A stretch of 64,000 nucleotides of DNA from Xanthomonas sp. SI (GTDB lineage: Bacteria > Pseudomonadota > Gammaproteobacteria > Xanthomonadales > Xanthomonadaceae), in the NCBI RefSeq assembly GCF_014236855.1, contig NZ_CP051261.1, positions 3,410,001 through 3,474,000 of the forward strand. Reading direction: 5' to 3'. Positions 1 to 8,186 of the stretch are shown piece by piece. The translations under genes were made by a program, and so were the position numbers. A model generated the notes under the pieces. That model was given only the letters and a program-made list of their open reading frames with translations, was not told where the DNA came from and ran no database searches. Numbering within the stretch: position 1 is the first letter of the stretch; the number at the start of each line of letters is the position of its first letter.

Positions 1-39
1 CCTGTAGCATCGCTGCCACCTTCGCCACCGCTCCCCGGC

Positions 40-597
40 ATGACCGAGACGCCCGATCACGACGAAGCAGGCCAATTGCTGGTCGCCACTGCGGCCGGCG
101 ACAGCGCCGCGTTCGAACGCCTGTACCGCAGCACCTCGCCGCGCCTGTTCGGCGTGTGCCTGCGCATCGTGCCGCAGCGCGGCGAAGCCGAAGACGTGCT
201 GCAGGAAGTGTTCACTTCGGTCTGGCGCAAGGCCGCGCAGTTCGATCCGCAGCGCGCGCGCGGCCTGACCTGGCTGACCATGATCGCGCGCAACAAGGCC
301 ATCGATTACCTGCGCGCGCGTGCGCCGGCGCGGCAATCGGTGGCGCTCGACGACGCTGGCGAACTGCACGACGACGGCCGCGATCCGCTGGCCGAGACCG
401 AATGGCGCGTCGCCGGGCGGCGCCTGGACGTGTGCATGGGCGAACTGGAACCGCCGCGCGGCGACCTGATCCGCACCGCGTTCTTCGAGGGCATCACCTA
501 CGAGGAACTCGCCAACCGCAGCGGAACGCCGCTGGGCACGGTCAAGAGCTGGATCCGGCGCGGCCTGGCCAAGCTGAAGGCGTGCCTGGAACGATGA
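40..597 (+). CDS. ECF-family RNA polymerase sigma factor
   Basis: A 185-residue group 4 sigma factor that should direct RNA polymerase to a small stress regulon. Region 2 is visible at about residues 25-90 (FERLYRSTSPRLFG, then AEDVLQEVFTSVW) and region 4 at about 140-180 (ITYEELANRSGTPLGTVKSW, a helix-turn-helix). Size and domain order fit a complete ECF factor of the SigK-like type. Its stop overlaps the start of the anti-sigma gene (ATGA at 594-597), so the two are probably made together. No clear Shine-Dalgarno is seen before the ATG at 40, but only 39 bases of upstream sequence are in the window, so promoter and start remain uncertain. The target genes are not shown by the sequence; the lipid operon downstream is one candidate. 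Confidence 0.93.
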   Translation: MTETPDHDEAGQLLVATAAGDSAAFERLYRSTSPRLFGVCLRIVPQRGEAEDVLQEVFTSVWRKAAQFDPQRARGLTWLTMIARNKAIDYLRARAPARQSVALDDAGELHDDGRDPLAETEWRVAGRRLDVCMGELEPPRGDLIRTAFFEGITYEELANRSGTPLGTVKSWIRRGLAKLKACLER

Positions 598-1376
598 ACG
601 CATCCGTGCCCGATCCGCAGGAAACCCTGCCGCCGCGCGACGTGCTGGCCGGCGAATACGTGCTGGGCGTGCTCGATGCGCCCGAACGCCGCGCCGCCGA
701 ACAACGCATCGACGCCGACGCCGAGTTCGCCGCGGCGGTGACGCAATGGCAGCAACACCTGATGCCGCTGGCCGACGAGATCGCGCCGGTCGCGGTGCCG
801 GAACGCGTGTGGGTGCGCATCCGCGCATCGCTCGGCCTGGATGCGCCGTCGCCGCGCGCGCCGACGGCATCGCCTGGCTTCTGGGAAAGCGTGCGCACCT
901 GGCGTTGGCTGAGCGCCGGCGGCTTCGCCACCGCAGCGGCCTGCATGCTCACGCTGATGGTCGCGCGTCAGCCGCTGCCGCCGCAAACGCCCACGCCGCC
1001 GGTCGCGACAACGCCGGCCGAGACCGGCATCGCGATGACCTCGACGCTGATGCAGGACGACGGCAAGCCTGGCTACGTGGTGCTGATGGACGCCGACAAG
1101 AAGCGCATCACCCTGACCCCGCTGGCCGGCAGCCGCGACTCCGCGCGCGTGCCGGAGCTGTGGCTGATCCCGGCCGACGGCAAGGCGCGTTCGATGGGCG
1201 TGTTCGATGACGCGCAGGCGCGCGCGGCGCGCATTCCCGACGCGCTGATGCCGTTGCTCAGCGACGGCGCCTTGCTGGCGGTGACGATGGAACCCCCCGG
1301 CGGCGCGCCCGGCGGCGTCGCCACCGGCCCGGTCGTGGCCAAGGGCGGCATCAGCACGCTGCGCCTGGCGCCGTAG
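594..1376 (+). CDS. RskA-like anti-sigma factor
   Basis: A 260-residue membrane anti-sigma factor of the anti-sigma-K (RskA) type, expected to hold the ECF factor inactive at the inner membrane. The N-terminal cytoplasmic part (about 1-80) has the typical LAGEYVLGVLD and AEFAAAVTQW segments. A single transmembrane helix lies near residues 104-124 (WLSAGGFATAAACMLTLMVA). The C-terminal part is the periplasmic RskA domain, with the family-like PELWLIPADGKARSMGVFD segment. The start at 594 overlaps the sigma stop by 4 nt; a longer open frame exists upstream but lies inside the sigma gene. I see no zinc-binding ZAS motif, so this is not a ChrR-type anti-sigma factor. Confidence 0.92.
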   Translation: MNASVPDPQETLPPRDVLAGEYVLGVLDAPERRAAEQRIDADAEFAAAVTQWQQHLMPLADEIAPVAVPERVWVRIRASLGLDAPSPRAPTASPGFWESVRTWRWLSAGGFATAAACMLTLMVARQPLPPQTPTPPVATTPAETGIAMTSTLMQDDGKPGYVVLMDADKKRITLTPLAGSRDSARVPELWLIPADGKARSMGVFDDAQARAARIPDALMPLLSDGALLAVTMEPPGGAPGGVATGPVVAKGGISTLRLAP

Positions 1377-1396
1377 GCAACAGCCGCGCCCTGCAT

Positions 1397-2089
1397 CCCT
1401 TCCTCCTCCGGGGGAAGGTGCCCCGAAGGGGCGGATGAGGGTACGTGCGAAGCCTCACAGATCCAGATGCGCCAGCCTATTCGTGCCGACGCACCCTCAC
1501 CCCAACCCCTCTCCCGATGGGAGAGGGGCTAACGCGGCCTGCGCTTTCAGTGCGCCACGCTTGACGCCGTAGAAAAAACAACACGGCATCGAGACTACGC
1601 GCCATGCTCCCTTCTCCCATCGGGAGAAGGTGCCCCGAAGGGGCGGATGAGGGTACGGGCGAAGCCACGCAAATCCAGGTGCGCCAGCCTGTCCGTGCCG
1701 ATGTACCCTCACCCCACCCCCTCTCCCGGTGGGAGGGGGCTAATGCATCTCGTAGACAACGCAGCGCAGACTAAGCGCCTCCCTTCTCCCTCCGGGAGAA
1801 GGTGCCCCGAAGGGGCGGATGAGGGTACGGGCGAAGCCACGCAAATCCAGGCACGCCAGCCTATCCGTGCCGACGCACCCTCACCCCAACCCCTCTCCCG
1901 ATGGGAGAGGGGCTACTGCAGCTCGTAGACAACGCAGCGCAGACCATGCGCCTCCCTTCTCCCCCCGGGAGAAGGTGCCCCGAAGGGGCGGATGAGGGTA
2001 CGGGCGAAGCCTCGCAAATCCAGGCACGCCAAGCCTGTCCGTGCCGGCGTACCCTCACACAACCCCTCTCCCGGTGGGAGAGGGGCTTG
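1397..2089. repeat. Array of four ~135-bp hairpin-bounded intergenic repeats
   Basis: Four related units occupy about 1397-1531, 1608-1742, 1781-1916 and 1953-2088. Each begins with a CCTTCTCCC..GGGAGAAGG hairpin followed by the palindrome GCCCCGAAGGGGC and GGATGAGGGTACG. Each ends with CCCTCACC and a CCCCTCTCCC..GGGAGAGGGG hairpin. The spacers after units 2 and 3 are also alike (CTCGTAGACAACGCAGCGCA), giving a period of 172 bp between units 3 and 4. Open frames crossing the array have no recognisable product. The array separates the sigma/anti-sigma pair from the lipid operon. It resembles a BIME/REP mosaic and may also terminate transcription from 1376. A single end copy occurs at 39840-39882. 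Confidence 0.85.
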
Positions 2090-2396
2090 AGCGATGTGCA
2101 TCGATGACGCCCTCGGCTCTCGCGCTGCACGTGATCACCAAAAGCACCACAAACCCGCACATTCACCCGGCCACCACTCGCGCGCAGGCAGCATCGCCGC
2201 AGCCGTCGCGCATGCGCCGGGCAGCCTGATCCTCCGACGATTCCGATCTGCGTGGACGCCGCTTCGAGCGGCGACCGCATGCGCTGCCGTGGCCGACCAT
2301 CCACGTCAGCCGCATTGCGCACAGACGCCGCGACGCGAGTGCATCCGTCTTCCGGCTTTGTCCGTATCGCTATCCGAATCCCCACGAGATGCGCTT

Positions 2397-3389
2397 GTGC
2401 CAAGCCCCGTTCCGGACCATTCCCGTGAACCCACCGCCACACCCGCCGAGGCGCCCGCGCGCCGCGGTGGCGTGGCGCGCACGTTACGGCGCTGGTTCGA
2501 CACCGGCGCGGAGATCGAACTGGACGAGGCCCGCGCCGATCGCATCGACTGGCTGCGCGCCGCGCCCTATGTCGGCCTGCACCTGGCCTGCCTGGGCGTG
2601 TTCTGGGTCGGTGCATCGTGGTTCGCGGTGGGCATGGCGGTGGCGATGTACGCGGTGCGCATGTTCGCGCTCACCGGTTTCTACCACCGCTACTTCGCGC
2701 ACCGCGCGTTCAAGACTTCGCGCGTGGTGCAGTTCCTGTTCGCCGCGCTCGGCGCTACCTGCGTGCAGCGCGGGCCGCTGTGGTGGGCCGCGCACCACCG
2801 CAACCACCACCGCCATACCGATACTCCGGCCGATCCGCATTCGCCGCGCCAGCATGGTTTCTGGTGGAGCCACAGCGGCTGGTTCCTGACCCCGCGCGGC
2901 TTCCGTACCGACTGGGAAGCGATCCCGGATCTGCGCCGCTTCCCGGAGCTGCGCTTCCTCGACCGCTTCGATCTGCTGCTGCCGGTGTTGCTGGCGCTGG
3001 CGCTGTTCCTGCTCGGAGGCTGGCTGCAACGCCACCATCCGCAGCTCGGCACCGACGGGCCGCAGCTGCTGGTGTGGGGTTTCTTCGTCTCCACCGTTGC
3101 GCTATTCCATGCCACCTTCACCATCAACTCGCTGGCGCATCGCTTCGGCAGCCGCCGTTTCGCCACCCGCGACGACAGCCGCAACAACGCCTGGCTGGCG
3201 CTGCTGACCTTCGGCGAAGGCTGGCACAACAACCACCACTTCTTCCCGGGCGCGGCGCGGCAGGGCTTCCGCTGGTGGGAAATCGACCTGACGTGGTATG
3301 GCCTGAAGGCGCTGTCGTGGACCGGCCTGATCCGCCAGCTGCGGCCGGTACCGGCAGGGCTGGTGCGGGCGCAGGCGCGCGCACGATGA
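2397..3389 (+). CDS. Acyl-CoA (delta-9 type) fatty acid desaturase
   Basis: A membrane di-iron desaturase of about 330 residues that should put a double bond into a fatty acyl chain. The three histidine boxes are intact: HRYFAH (about 97-102), HHRNHH (about 133-138) and HNNHH near the C-terminus. Hydrophobic stretches flank them, as in stearoyl-CoA/acyl-CoA desaturases. The start is inferred: the open frame runs back to 2094, but the upstream part looks non-coding. GTG at 2397, with a CGAG-like ribosome site before it, gives a typical length; a TTG at 2358 is possible. It heads a chain of genes joined by 4-nt overlaps (3386-3389 with the next gene) and so probably supplies the unsaturated acyl chains modified by the two methyltransferases downstream. 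Confidence 0.9.
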   Translation: MPSPVPDHSREPTATPAEAPARRGGVARTLRRWFDTGAEIELDEARADRIDWLRAAPYVGLHLACLGVFWVGASWFAVGMAVAMYAVRMFALTGFYHRYFAHRAFKTSRVVQFLFAALGATCVQRGPLWWAAHHRNHHRHTDTPADPHSPRQHGFWWSHSGWFLTPRGFRTDWEAIPDLRRFPELRFLDRFDLLLPVLLALALFLLGGWLQRHHPQLGTDGPQLLVWGFFVSTVALFHATFTINSLAHRFGSRRFATRDDSRNNAWLALLTFGEGWHNNHHFFPGAARQGFRWWEIDLTWYGLKALSWTGLIRQLRPVPAGLVRAQARAR

Positions 3390-4648
3390 GCCGCATCGCG
3401 GTAGTGGGCTCGGGCATCGCCGGGCTGGGCTCGGCATGGCTGCTGTCGCAACGGCACGACGTCACCCTGTACGAAGCCGCCAATTACCTGGGCGGGCACA
3501 CCCATACCCATGCGATCGAACTGGATGGTGTGGAGTACGCGGTGGACAGCGGCTTCATCGTGTTCAACCCGCAGCACTATCCGCTGCTGAGCAAACTGTT
3601 CGCGCAGCTCGGCGTGGCCGCGCAGCCGACCACGATGAGTTTTTCGGTGCACGAGGCGCGCAGCGGCCTGGAATACAACGCCGGCAGTCTCGGCGGCCTG
3701 TTCTGCCAACCCGGCAACCTGGCCAGCCCGCGCTTCTGGCGCATGCTGGGCGATCTGCGCCGTTTCTACCGGCAGGCGCCGCAGGTGCTGGCCGATGCAG
3801 CGCAGGCGCAGCTGACGCTGGGCGAATTCCTGCAGCGGCACCAGTATTCGGACGTGTTCCGCGACGCGCATCTGGTGCCGATGGCGTCGGCGCTGTGGTC
3901 CTCGCCATCGCAGCAGATCCTGCAATTCCCGATGCGCCAGCTGATCGGCTTCATGGCCAACCATCACATGCTGCAGATCAGCGGGCGGCCGCAATGGCAG
4001 GTGGTCTGCGGCGGCTCCAACAGTTACGTGCGCGCGCTGCGCAGCAACTGGCGGGTGCACGAACGCATCGGCACGCCGGTGCGTTCGGTGCAGCGGCTAT
4101 CGCAGGGCGTGTCGGTGCTGACCGATGCCGACTGCGACGCCGACGCCCAGCACTACGACCACGTGGTGCTGGCCTGCCACGCCGACGACGCCTTGCGCCT
4201 GCTCAACGACGCCAGCGTCGCCGAGCGCGAGATCCTCGGCGCGATCGCCTACCAGGACAACGACACCGTACTGCACACCGATGCGCGCGTGCTGCCGCGC
4301 AATCGCCGCGCCTGGGCCGCCTGGAACGCGCACGTGCCGGCCGATCCGGACGCGCCGTGCACGGTCAGCTACTGGATGAACGCGCTGCAGTCGATCGCCT
4401 CGCCGCAGCCGTTCATCGTCAGCCTCAACCGCAGCGACGACATCGACCCGGCCAAGGTGCTGCGGCGCATGCGCTACCGGCATCCGCTGCAAACGCACGC
4501 CGCGGTGGCCGCGCAGGCGCGCAAGAGCGAGATCCAGGGCCAGCGCGGCACCTGGTTCGCCGGCGCCGGCTGGGGCTTCGGCTTCCACGAGGACGGCCTG
4601 CGCAGCGCGGTCGACGTCGCTGCCGGACTGGGCGTGCCGTGGCCATGA
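3386..4648 (+). CDS. FAD-dependent amine-oxidase-like oxidoreductase
   Basis: A 420-residue flavoprotein. The FAD-binding Rossmann motif is at the extreme N-terminus (VVGSGIAGLGSAWLL, GxGxxG at residues 8-13), followed by YEAANYLGGHTHTH, the usual second part of the dinucleotide fold in the amine oxidase/phytoene desaturase superfamily. The C-terminal FAD-contact region reads WFAGAGWGFGFHEDGLRSAV. In many proteobacteria this family sits next to DUF1365 and a cyclopropane-fatty-acid-synthase homologue, exactly as here, and is thought to act on acyl chains of phospholipids; the precise reaction is not established by sequence. The start ATG at 3386 overlaps the desaturase stop, and its own stop overlaps the next start at 4645. 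Confidence 0.9.
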   Translation: MSRIAVVGSGIAGLGSAWLLSQRHDVTLYEAANYLGGHTHTHAIELDGVEYAVDSGFIVFNPQHYPLLSKLFAQLGVAAQPTTMSFSVHEARSGLEYNAGSLGGLFCQPGNLASPRFWRMLGDLRRFYRQAPQVLADAAQAQLTLGEFLQRHQYSDVFRDAHLVPMASALWSSPSQQILQFPMRQLIGFMANHHMLQISGRPQWQVVCGGSNSYVRALRSNWRVHERIGTPVRSVQRLSQGVSVLTDADCDADAQHYDHVVLACHADDALRLLNDASVAEREILGAIAYQDNDTVLHTDARVLPRNRRAWAAWNAHVPADPDAPCTVSYWMNALQSIASPQPFIVSLNRSDDIDPAKVLRRMRYRHPLQTHAAVAAQARKSEIQGQRGTWFAGAGWGFGFHEDGLRSAVDVAAGLGVPWP

Positions 4649-5508
4649 ATCTGCTGCGCAGCGCTAGCGTGTCCGCCCCGCCGGCTGGCGCCGTCTCGAC
4701 AACGCCGGCGGCGGCGGGCACGACCACGCCGGGACTGCACAGCGCGCTCTACAGCGGCTGGGTCCGGCACCGCCGCTACGCGCCGAAAGCGCTGGCGTTC
4801 CGCTATCCGCTGTTCCTGATGTACCTGGATCTGGCCGAACTCGAGCAGGTGTTCGCGCGGCGCTGGCTGTGGTCGGTCGGGCGCCGCAACCTGGTCGAAT
4901 TCCGCCGCAGCGACTACCTGGGCGATCCGGCGCAACCACTGGACGAAGCCGTGCGCGACCGCGTGCAGCAGCACTGCGGCGAACGCCCGCTCGGCGCGGT
5001 GCGCATGCTCACCCACCTGCGCTACTTCGGTCACTGCTTCAACCCGGTCACGCTCTACTACTGCCACGACGCGCAGCAACGCCTGCACAGCATCGTCGCC
5101 GAGATCACCAACACGCCGTGGAAGCAGCGCCATGCCTATGTGCTGCCGGTGGCCGCCGCGCGCAGCCACGGCCGCGTGCATGCCTGGCGCTTCGACAAGC
5201 GCTTCCACGTCTCGCCGTTCATGGCGATGGCGCACGCCTACGCATGGCGCTGCAGCGAGCCGGGCACGCAGCTGCGCGTGCACATGGACGTGCTGGATCC
5301 GCAGCCGGCGGCCAGGCGCTTCGATGCCACGCTGGTGCTGCAGCGGCGCGAAATCTCCGGCGCCAGCCTGGCGCGCGCGCTGCTGCGCTATCCGGCGATG
5401 ACCTTGCAGGTCGTGGCCAAGATCCACTGGCAGGCATTGCGCCTGTGGCTGCGCGGCAATCCGGTGCACGACCACCCCGATCACTCCCTTCCGCGAGAAA
5501 GCCGATGA
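4645..5508 (+). CDS. DUF1365 family protein
   Basis: A 287-residue protein of unknown biochemical role belonging to DUF1365. Recognisable family segments are LHSALYSGWVRHRR near residue 30, then GAVRMLTHLRYFGHCFNP followed by VTLYYC, and KRFHVSPFMAM further on. The first ~28 residues are low-complexity Ala/Thr/Pro and may not be conserved. The gene is almost always found between an FAD amine-oxidase-like gene and a cyclopropane synthase homologue, as it is here, with 4-nt overlaps on both sides. I infer a role in the same lipid modification, perhaps in handling the acyl substrate, but nothing in the sequence proves an enzymatic function. Confidence 0.9.
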   Translation: MNLLRSASVSAPPAGAVSTTPAAAGTTTPGLHSALYSGWVRHRRYAPKALAFRYPLFLMYLDLAELEQVFARRWLWSVGRRNLVEFRRSDYLGDPAQPLDEAVRDRVQQHCGERPLGAVRMLTHLRYFGHCFNPVTLYYCHDAQQRLHSIVAEITNTPWKQRHAYVLPVAAARSHGRVHAWRFDKRFHVSPFMAMAHAYAWRCSEPGTQLRVHMDVLDPQPAARRFDATLVLQRREISGASLARALLRYPAMTLQVVAKIHWQALRLWLRGNPVHDHPDHSLPRESR

Positions 5509-6836
5509 ACGCTCCGCACGCGCCCTCCTCCGCCGCTGCCGCGTTGACCCCGGCCGCGCCGCCGCTGCGCGGCCTCGACCGTCTGCTACGGCAACGCCTG
5601 TTCGCCACGCTCGACGGCTTGCGCGACGGCCAGTTGCAGATCGAGGAAGCCGGTGCGATCACCACGTTGGGGAGCGCCACCCTGGGCAGCGCCACGCAGG
5701 CCGATAGCGCACTGCACGCGCACCTGCGCATCCGCGATCCGCGCTTCTACCGCCAGGCCGCGTTGAACGGCAGCGTCGGCGTCGGCGAGGCGTACATGGA
5801 TGGCTTGTGGGAATGCGACGACCTGGTCGCGCTGGTGCGCCTGCTGGTACGCAACCGCGAGCGCCTGGACGCGATGGAAACCGGCCTGGCCCGTCTCGGC
5901 GGCATGGCGATGCGCGGGCTGCACACGCTGGCACGCAACACACGTGCCGGCAGCCGCCGCAACATCGCCGCGCACTACGACCTGGGCAACCCGCTGTTCG
6001 AACTGTTCCTGGACCGCAACCTGATGTATTCCTCGGCGATCTTCCGCGACGAAGACGCCGCACTCGGCGACGCTGCGCTGGAGCGCGCCGCCGAGCGCAA
6101 GCTGCAGCGCATCTGCGCCAAGCTGGACCTGCAGCCGCACCACCATGTGGTCGAGATCGGCAGCGGCTGGGGCGGTTTCGCGCTGCACGCAGCCAAGCAT
6201 CATGGCTGCCGCGTCACTACCGTGACCATCTCGCGCGAGCAATACGAGCTGGCGCGCCAGCGCGTGGACGCGGCCGGCCTGTCCGAACGCGTCGAGGTGC
6301 TGTTGCGCGACTACCGCGACCTCGACGGCCGCTACGACCGGCTGGTCTCGATCGAGATGATCGAGGCGATCGGCCACCAGTACCTGGACACCTATTTCGG
6401 CAAGGTCGGCAGCCTGCTCAAGGACGACGGCCAGGCGCTGATCCAGGCCATCACCATCGAAGACCACCGCTACGCGCAGGCGCTGAAATCGGTGGATTTC
6501 ATCAAGCGCCACATCTTCCCCGGCAGCTTCATTCCCTCGGTAGCGGCGATGACCGGCGCGATCGCGCGCGCCAGCGACCTGCGCCTGTTCAACCTGGAAG
6601 ACATCGGCCCCAGCTACGCGCTGACCCTGCGCGCCTGGCGCCAGCGCTTCATGGCCAAGTTGCCGCAGGTGCGCGCGCTGGGTTACGACGAACGCTTCAT
6701 CCGCATGTGGGAGTTCTACCTGGCCTATTGCGAGGGCGGCTTCCTGGAACGCTCGATCGGCGACGTGCACCTGTGGCTGAGCAAGCCGGGCGCGCGCCCG
6801 GCGCAGTTCGCGCCGGCGCTGGCGCACGACGCATGA
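5505..6836 (+). CDS. Cyclopropane-fatty-acyl-phospholipid synthase family methyltransferase (paralogue 1)
   Basis: A 443-residue SAM-dependent methyltransferase that should add a methylene or methyl group from SAM to an unsaturated phospholipid acyl chain. The CFA-synthase hallmarks are clear: AHYDLGNPLFELFLD, the SAM-binding loop VVEIGSGWGGFALHAA, YRDLDGRYDRLVSIEMIEA, and the family motif KRHIFPGSFIPS. Its length matches full CFA synthases (N-terminal lipid domain plus catalytic domain). It sits fourth in the lipid operon, overlapping both neighbours by 4 nt. Close homologues make cyclopropane rings or, in furan fatty acid pathways, methylate the chain; sequence reading alone does not distinguish these. 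Confidence 0.93.
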   Translation: MNAPHAPSSAAAALTPAAPPLRGLDRLLRQRLFATLDGLRDGQLQIEEAGAITTLGSATLGSATQADSALHAHLRIRDPRFYRQAALNGSVGVGEAYMDGLWECDDLVALVRLLVRNRERLDAMETGLARLGGMAMRGLHTLARNTRAGSRRNIAAHYDLGNPLFELFLDRNLMYSSAIFRDEDAALGDAALERAAERKLQRICAKLDLQPHHHVVEIGSGWGGFALHAAKHHGCRVTTVTISREQYELARQRVDAAGLSERVEVLLRDYRDLDGRYDRLVSIEMIEAIGHQYLDTYFGKVGSLLKDDGQALIQAITIEDHRYAQALKSVDFIKRHIFPGSFIPSVAAMTGAIARASDLRLFNLEDIGPSYALTLRAWRQRFMAKLPQVRALGYDERFIRMWEFYLAYCEGGFLERSIGDVHLWLSKPGARPAQFAPALAHDA

Positions 6837-7384
6837 GCAACCTCGCCAACTACGTCGCGTTGCAGCTGCTGTGGCTGGCGACCGTAATGGGCGCCGGGCA
6901 TGGACTGGCCTGGGCCGGCCCGGCGGCGCTGGCGCTGTTCGCGCTGTACCAGTTGCAGCCGCGCCGCCGCGCGCGCGGCGATATCGCGCTGATGGCGCTG
7001 GCGCTGTTGCTCGGTGCCGGCGTCGATACCGCGCTGGCCGCGGGCGGCTGGGTGCGTTACGCCGCGGCGCTGCCGCCGGCGCCGTGGGCGCCGTTGTGGA
7101 TCCTGGCGCTGTGGGCCGGCTTCGCGCTGACCTTCAACCATTCGCTGGCCTGGGTCATGCAACGCCCGTGGCGCGCGGCGCTGTTCGGCGCGGTATTCGG
7201 CCCGCTCGGCTATGTGCTGGCCGCGCGCGGCTGGCAGGCGGTGACGCTGGGCGCGCCGCTGCTGCACGCGGTGCTCGCGCTGGCGCTGGCCTGGGCCGCG
7301 GCGCTGGCCGTGCTGAGCGTGGCGACGCGACGGCTGTCGGCGACGGCGCAGCCCGCGCCCCGCATCGCCGGCGTGGCGCCATGA
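6833..7384 (+). CDS. DUF2878 integral membrane protein
   Basis: A 183-residue, very hydrophobic protein with about five predicted membrane helices (for example LLWLATVMGAGHGLAWAG and ALFGAVFGPLGYVLAA). It matches the DUF2878 family by its N-terminal LANYVALQLLWLA segment, the central FNHSLAWVMQRPWRAALFGA block and its length. The function of the family is unknown. It is a standard member of clusters with DUF1365, CFA-synthase-like and DUF1295 genes, and lies here between those genes with 4-nt overlaps at both ends, so a role in the same membrane lipid pathway is likely by context only. Confidence 0.85.
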   Translation: MSNLANYVALQLLWLATVMGAGHGLAWAGPAALALFALYQLQPRRRARGDIALMALALLLGAGVDTALAAGGWVRYAAALPPAPWAPLWILALWAGFALTFNHSLAWVMQRPWRAALFGAVFGPLGYVLAARGWQAVTLGAPLLHAVLALALAWAAALAVLSVATRRLSATAQPAPRIAGVAP

Positions 7385-8163
7385 ACGCCTGGCCGCTGCT
7401 GCATGTGGGTGCGTTCACCGCGCTGGCGATGCTCGCCGGCTGGGCCTGGCAGCGGCGCAGCCGCAACGCCGGCGTGGTCGATGTGCTGTGGGCGGCATGC
7501 ATGGCGCTGGCCGCGGTGTACTGCGCCTGGCGTGCCGACGGCGCCGCGCTGCCACGCGTGCTGACCGCGGCGATGGGCGGGCTGTGGGGCGCGCGCCTGG
7601 CCTGGCACCTGGGCGTGCGCGTGTTCGGCGATGCGCACGAGGACGGCCGCTATCGCGCGCTGCGCGAACACTGGCACGGCGACCAGCGCCGCTTCCTGCT
7701 GTTCTTCCTCGGCCAGGCGCTGGTGGTGGTGCTGTTCGCGGTGCCGCTGTCGATCGCCGCGCACAATCCGCTGCCGCAGTGGAGCGTGTGGACCACGCTG
7801 GCGCTGGCGACCTGGCTGCTGGCGGTAGGCGGGGAAAGCCTGGCCGACCGCCAGCTGGCCGCGTTCCGCGCCGATCCGGGCAACAAGGGCAAGACCTGCC
7901 GCCGCGGCCTGTGGCGCTACTCGCGGCATCCGAATTATTTCTTCGAGTTCGTGCATTGGTTCGCCTACGTGTTCCTGGCGGTGGGCAGCGGCGCGCTGTG
8001 GGTTGCTATCGCCGCGCTGGGGCCGCTGCTGATGTTCGCGTTCCTGTACCGGGTCACCGGCATTCCCTACACCGAACAACAGGCGCTGCGCTCGCGCGGC
8101 CAGGACTACGCCGACTACCAGCGCAGCACCAGCGCCTTCTTTCCGTTGCCGCCGCGGCAATGA
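7381..8163 (+). CDS. DUF1295 (steroid 5-alpha-reductase-like) membrane protein
   Basis: A 260-residue polytopic membrane protein of the DUF1295 family, related to steroid 5-alpha-reductases and isoprenylcysteine methyltransferases. The diagnostic C-terminal region is present: CRRGLWRYSRHPNYFFEF followed by hydrophobic helices, then GIPYTEQQALRSRGQDYADY, a region that binds NADPH in the reductases. Family members in lipid clusters are proposed to reduce or otherwise change modified acyl chains. Sixth gene of the operon, start overlapping the DUF2878 stop by 4 nt. The substrate cannot be read from the sequence. Confidence 0.9.
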   Translation: MNAWPLLHVGAFTALAMLAGWAWQRRSRNAGVVDVLWAACMALAAVYCAWRADGAALPRVLTAAMGGLWGARLAWHLGVRVFGDAHEDGRYRALREHWHGDQRRFLLFFLGQALVVVLFAVPLSIAAHNPLPQWSVWTTLALATWLLAVGGESLADRQLAAFRADPGNKGKTCRRGLWRYSRHPNYFFEFVHWFAYVFLAVGSGALWVAIAALGPLLMFAFLYRVTGIPYTEQQALRSRGQDYADYQRSTSAFFPLPPRQ

Positions 8164-8186
8164 CCCCGCTTCCAGGAGATCCGCCG

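Noticed and set aside
1397..2089. CRISPR-like array
   Set aside because: Units are ~135 bp with hairpin ends and spacers are related to each other, unlike CRISPR repeats of 24-40 bp with unique spacers; no cas genes nearby.
2690..4060. Long minus-strand open frame opposite the desaturase and oxidase
   Set aside because: High GC3 gives long antisense frames; the protein is Arg/Ala-rich with no motifs, and the plus strand has clear families.
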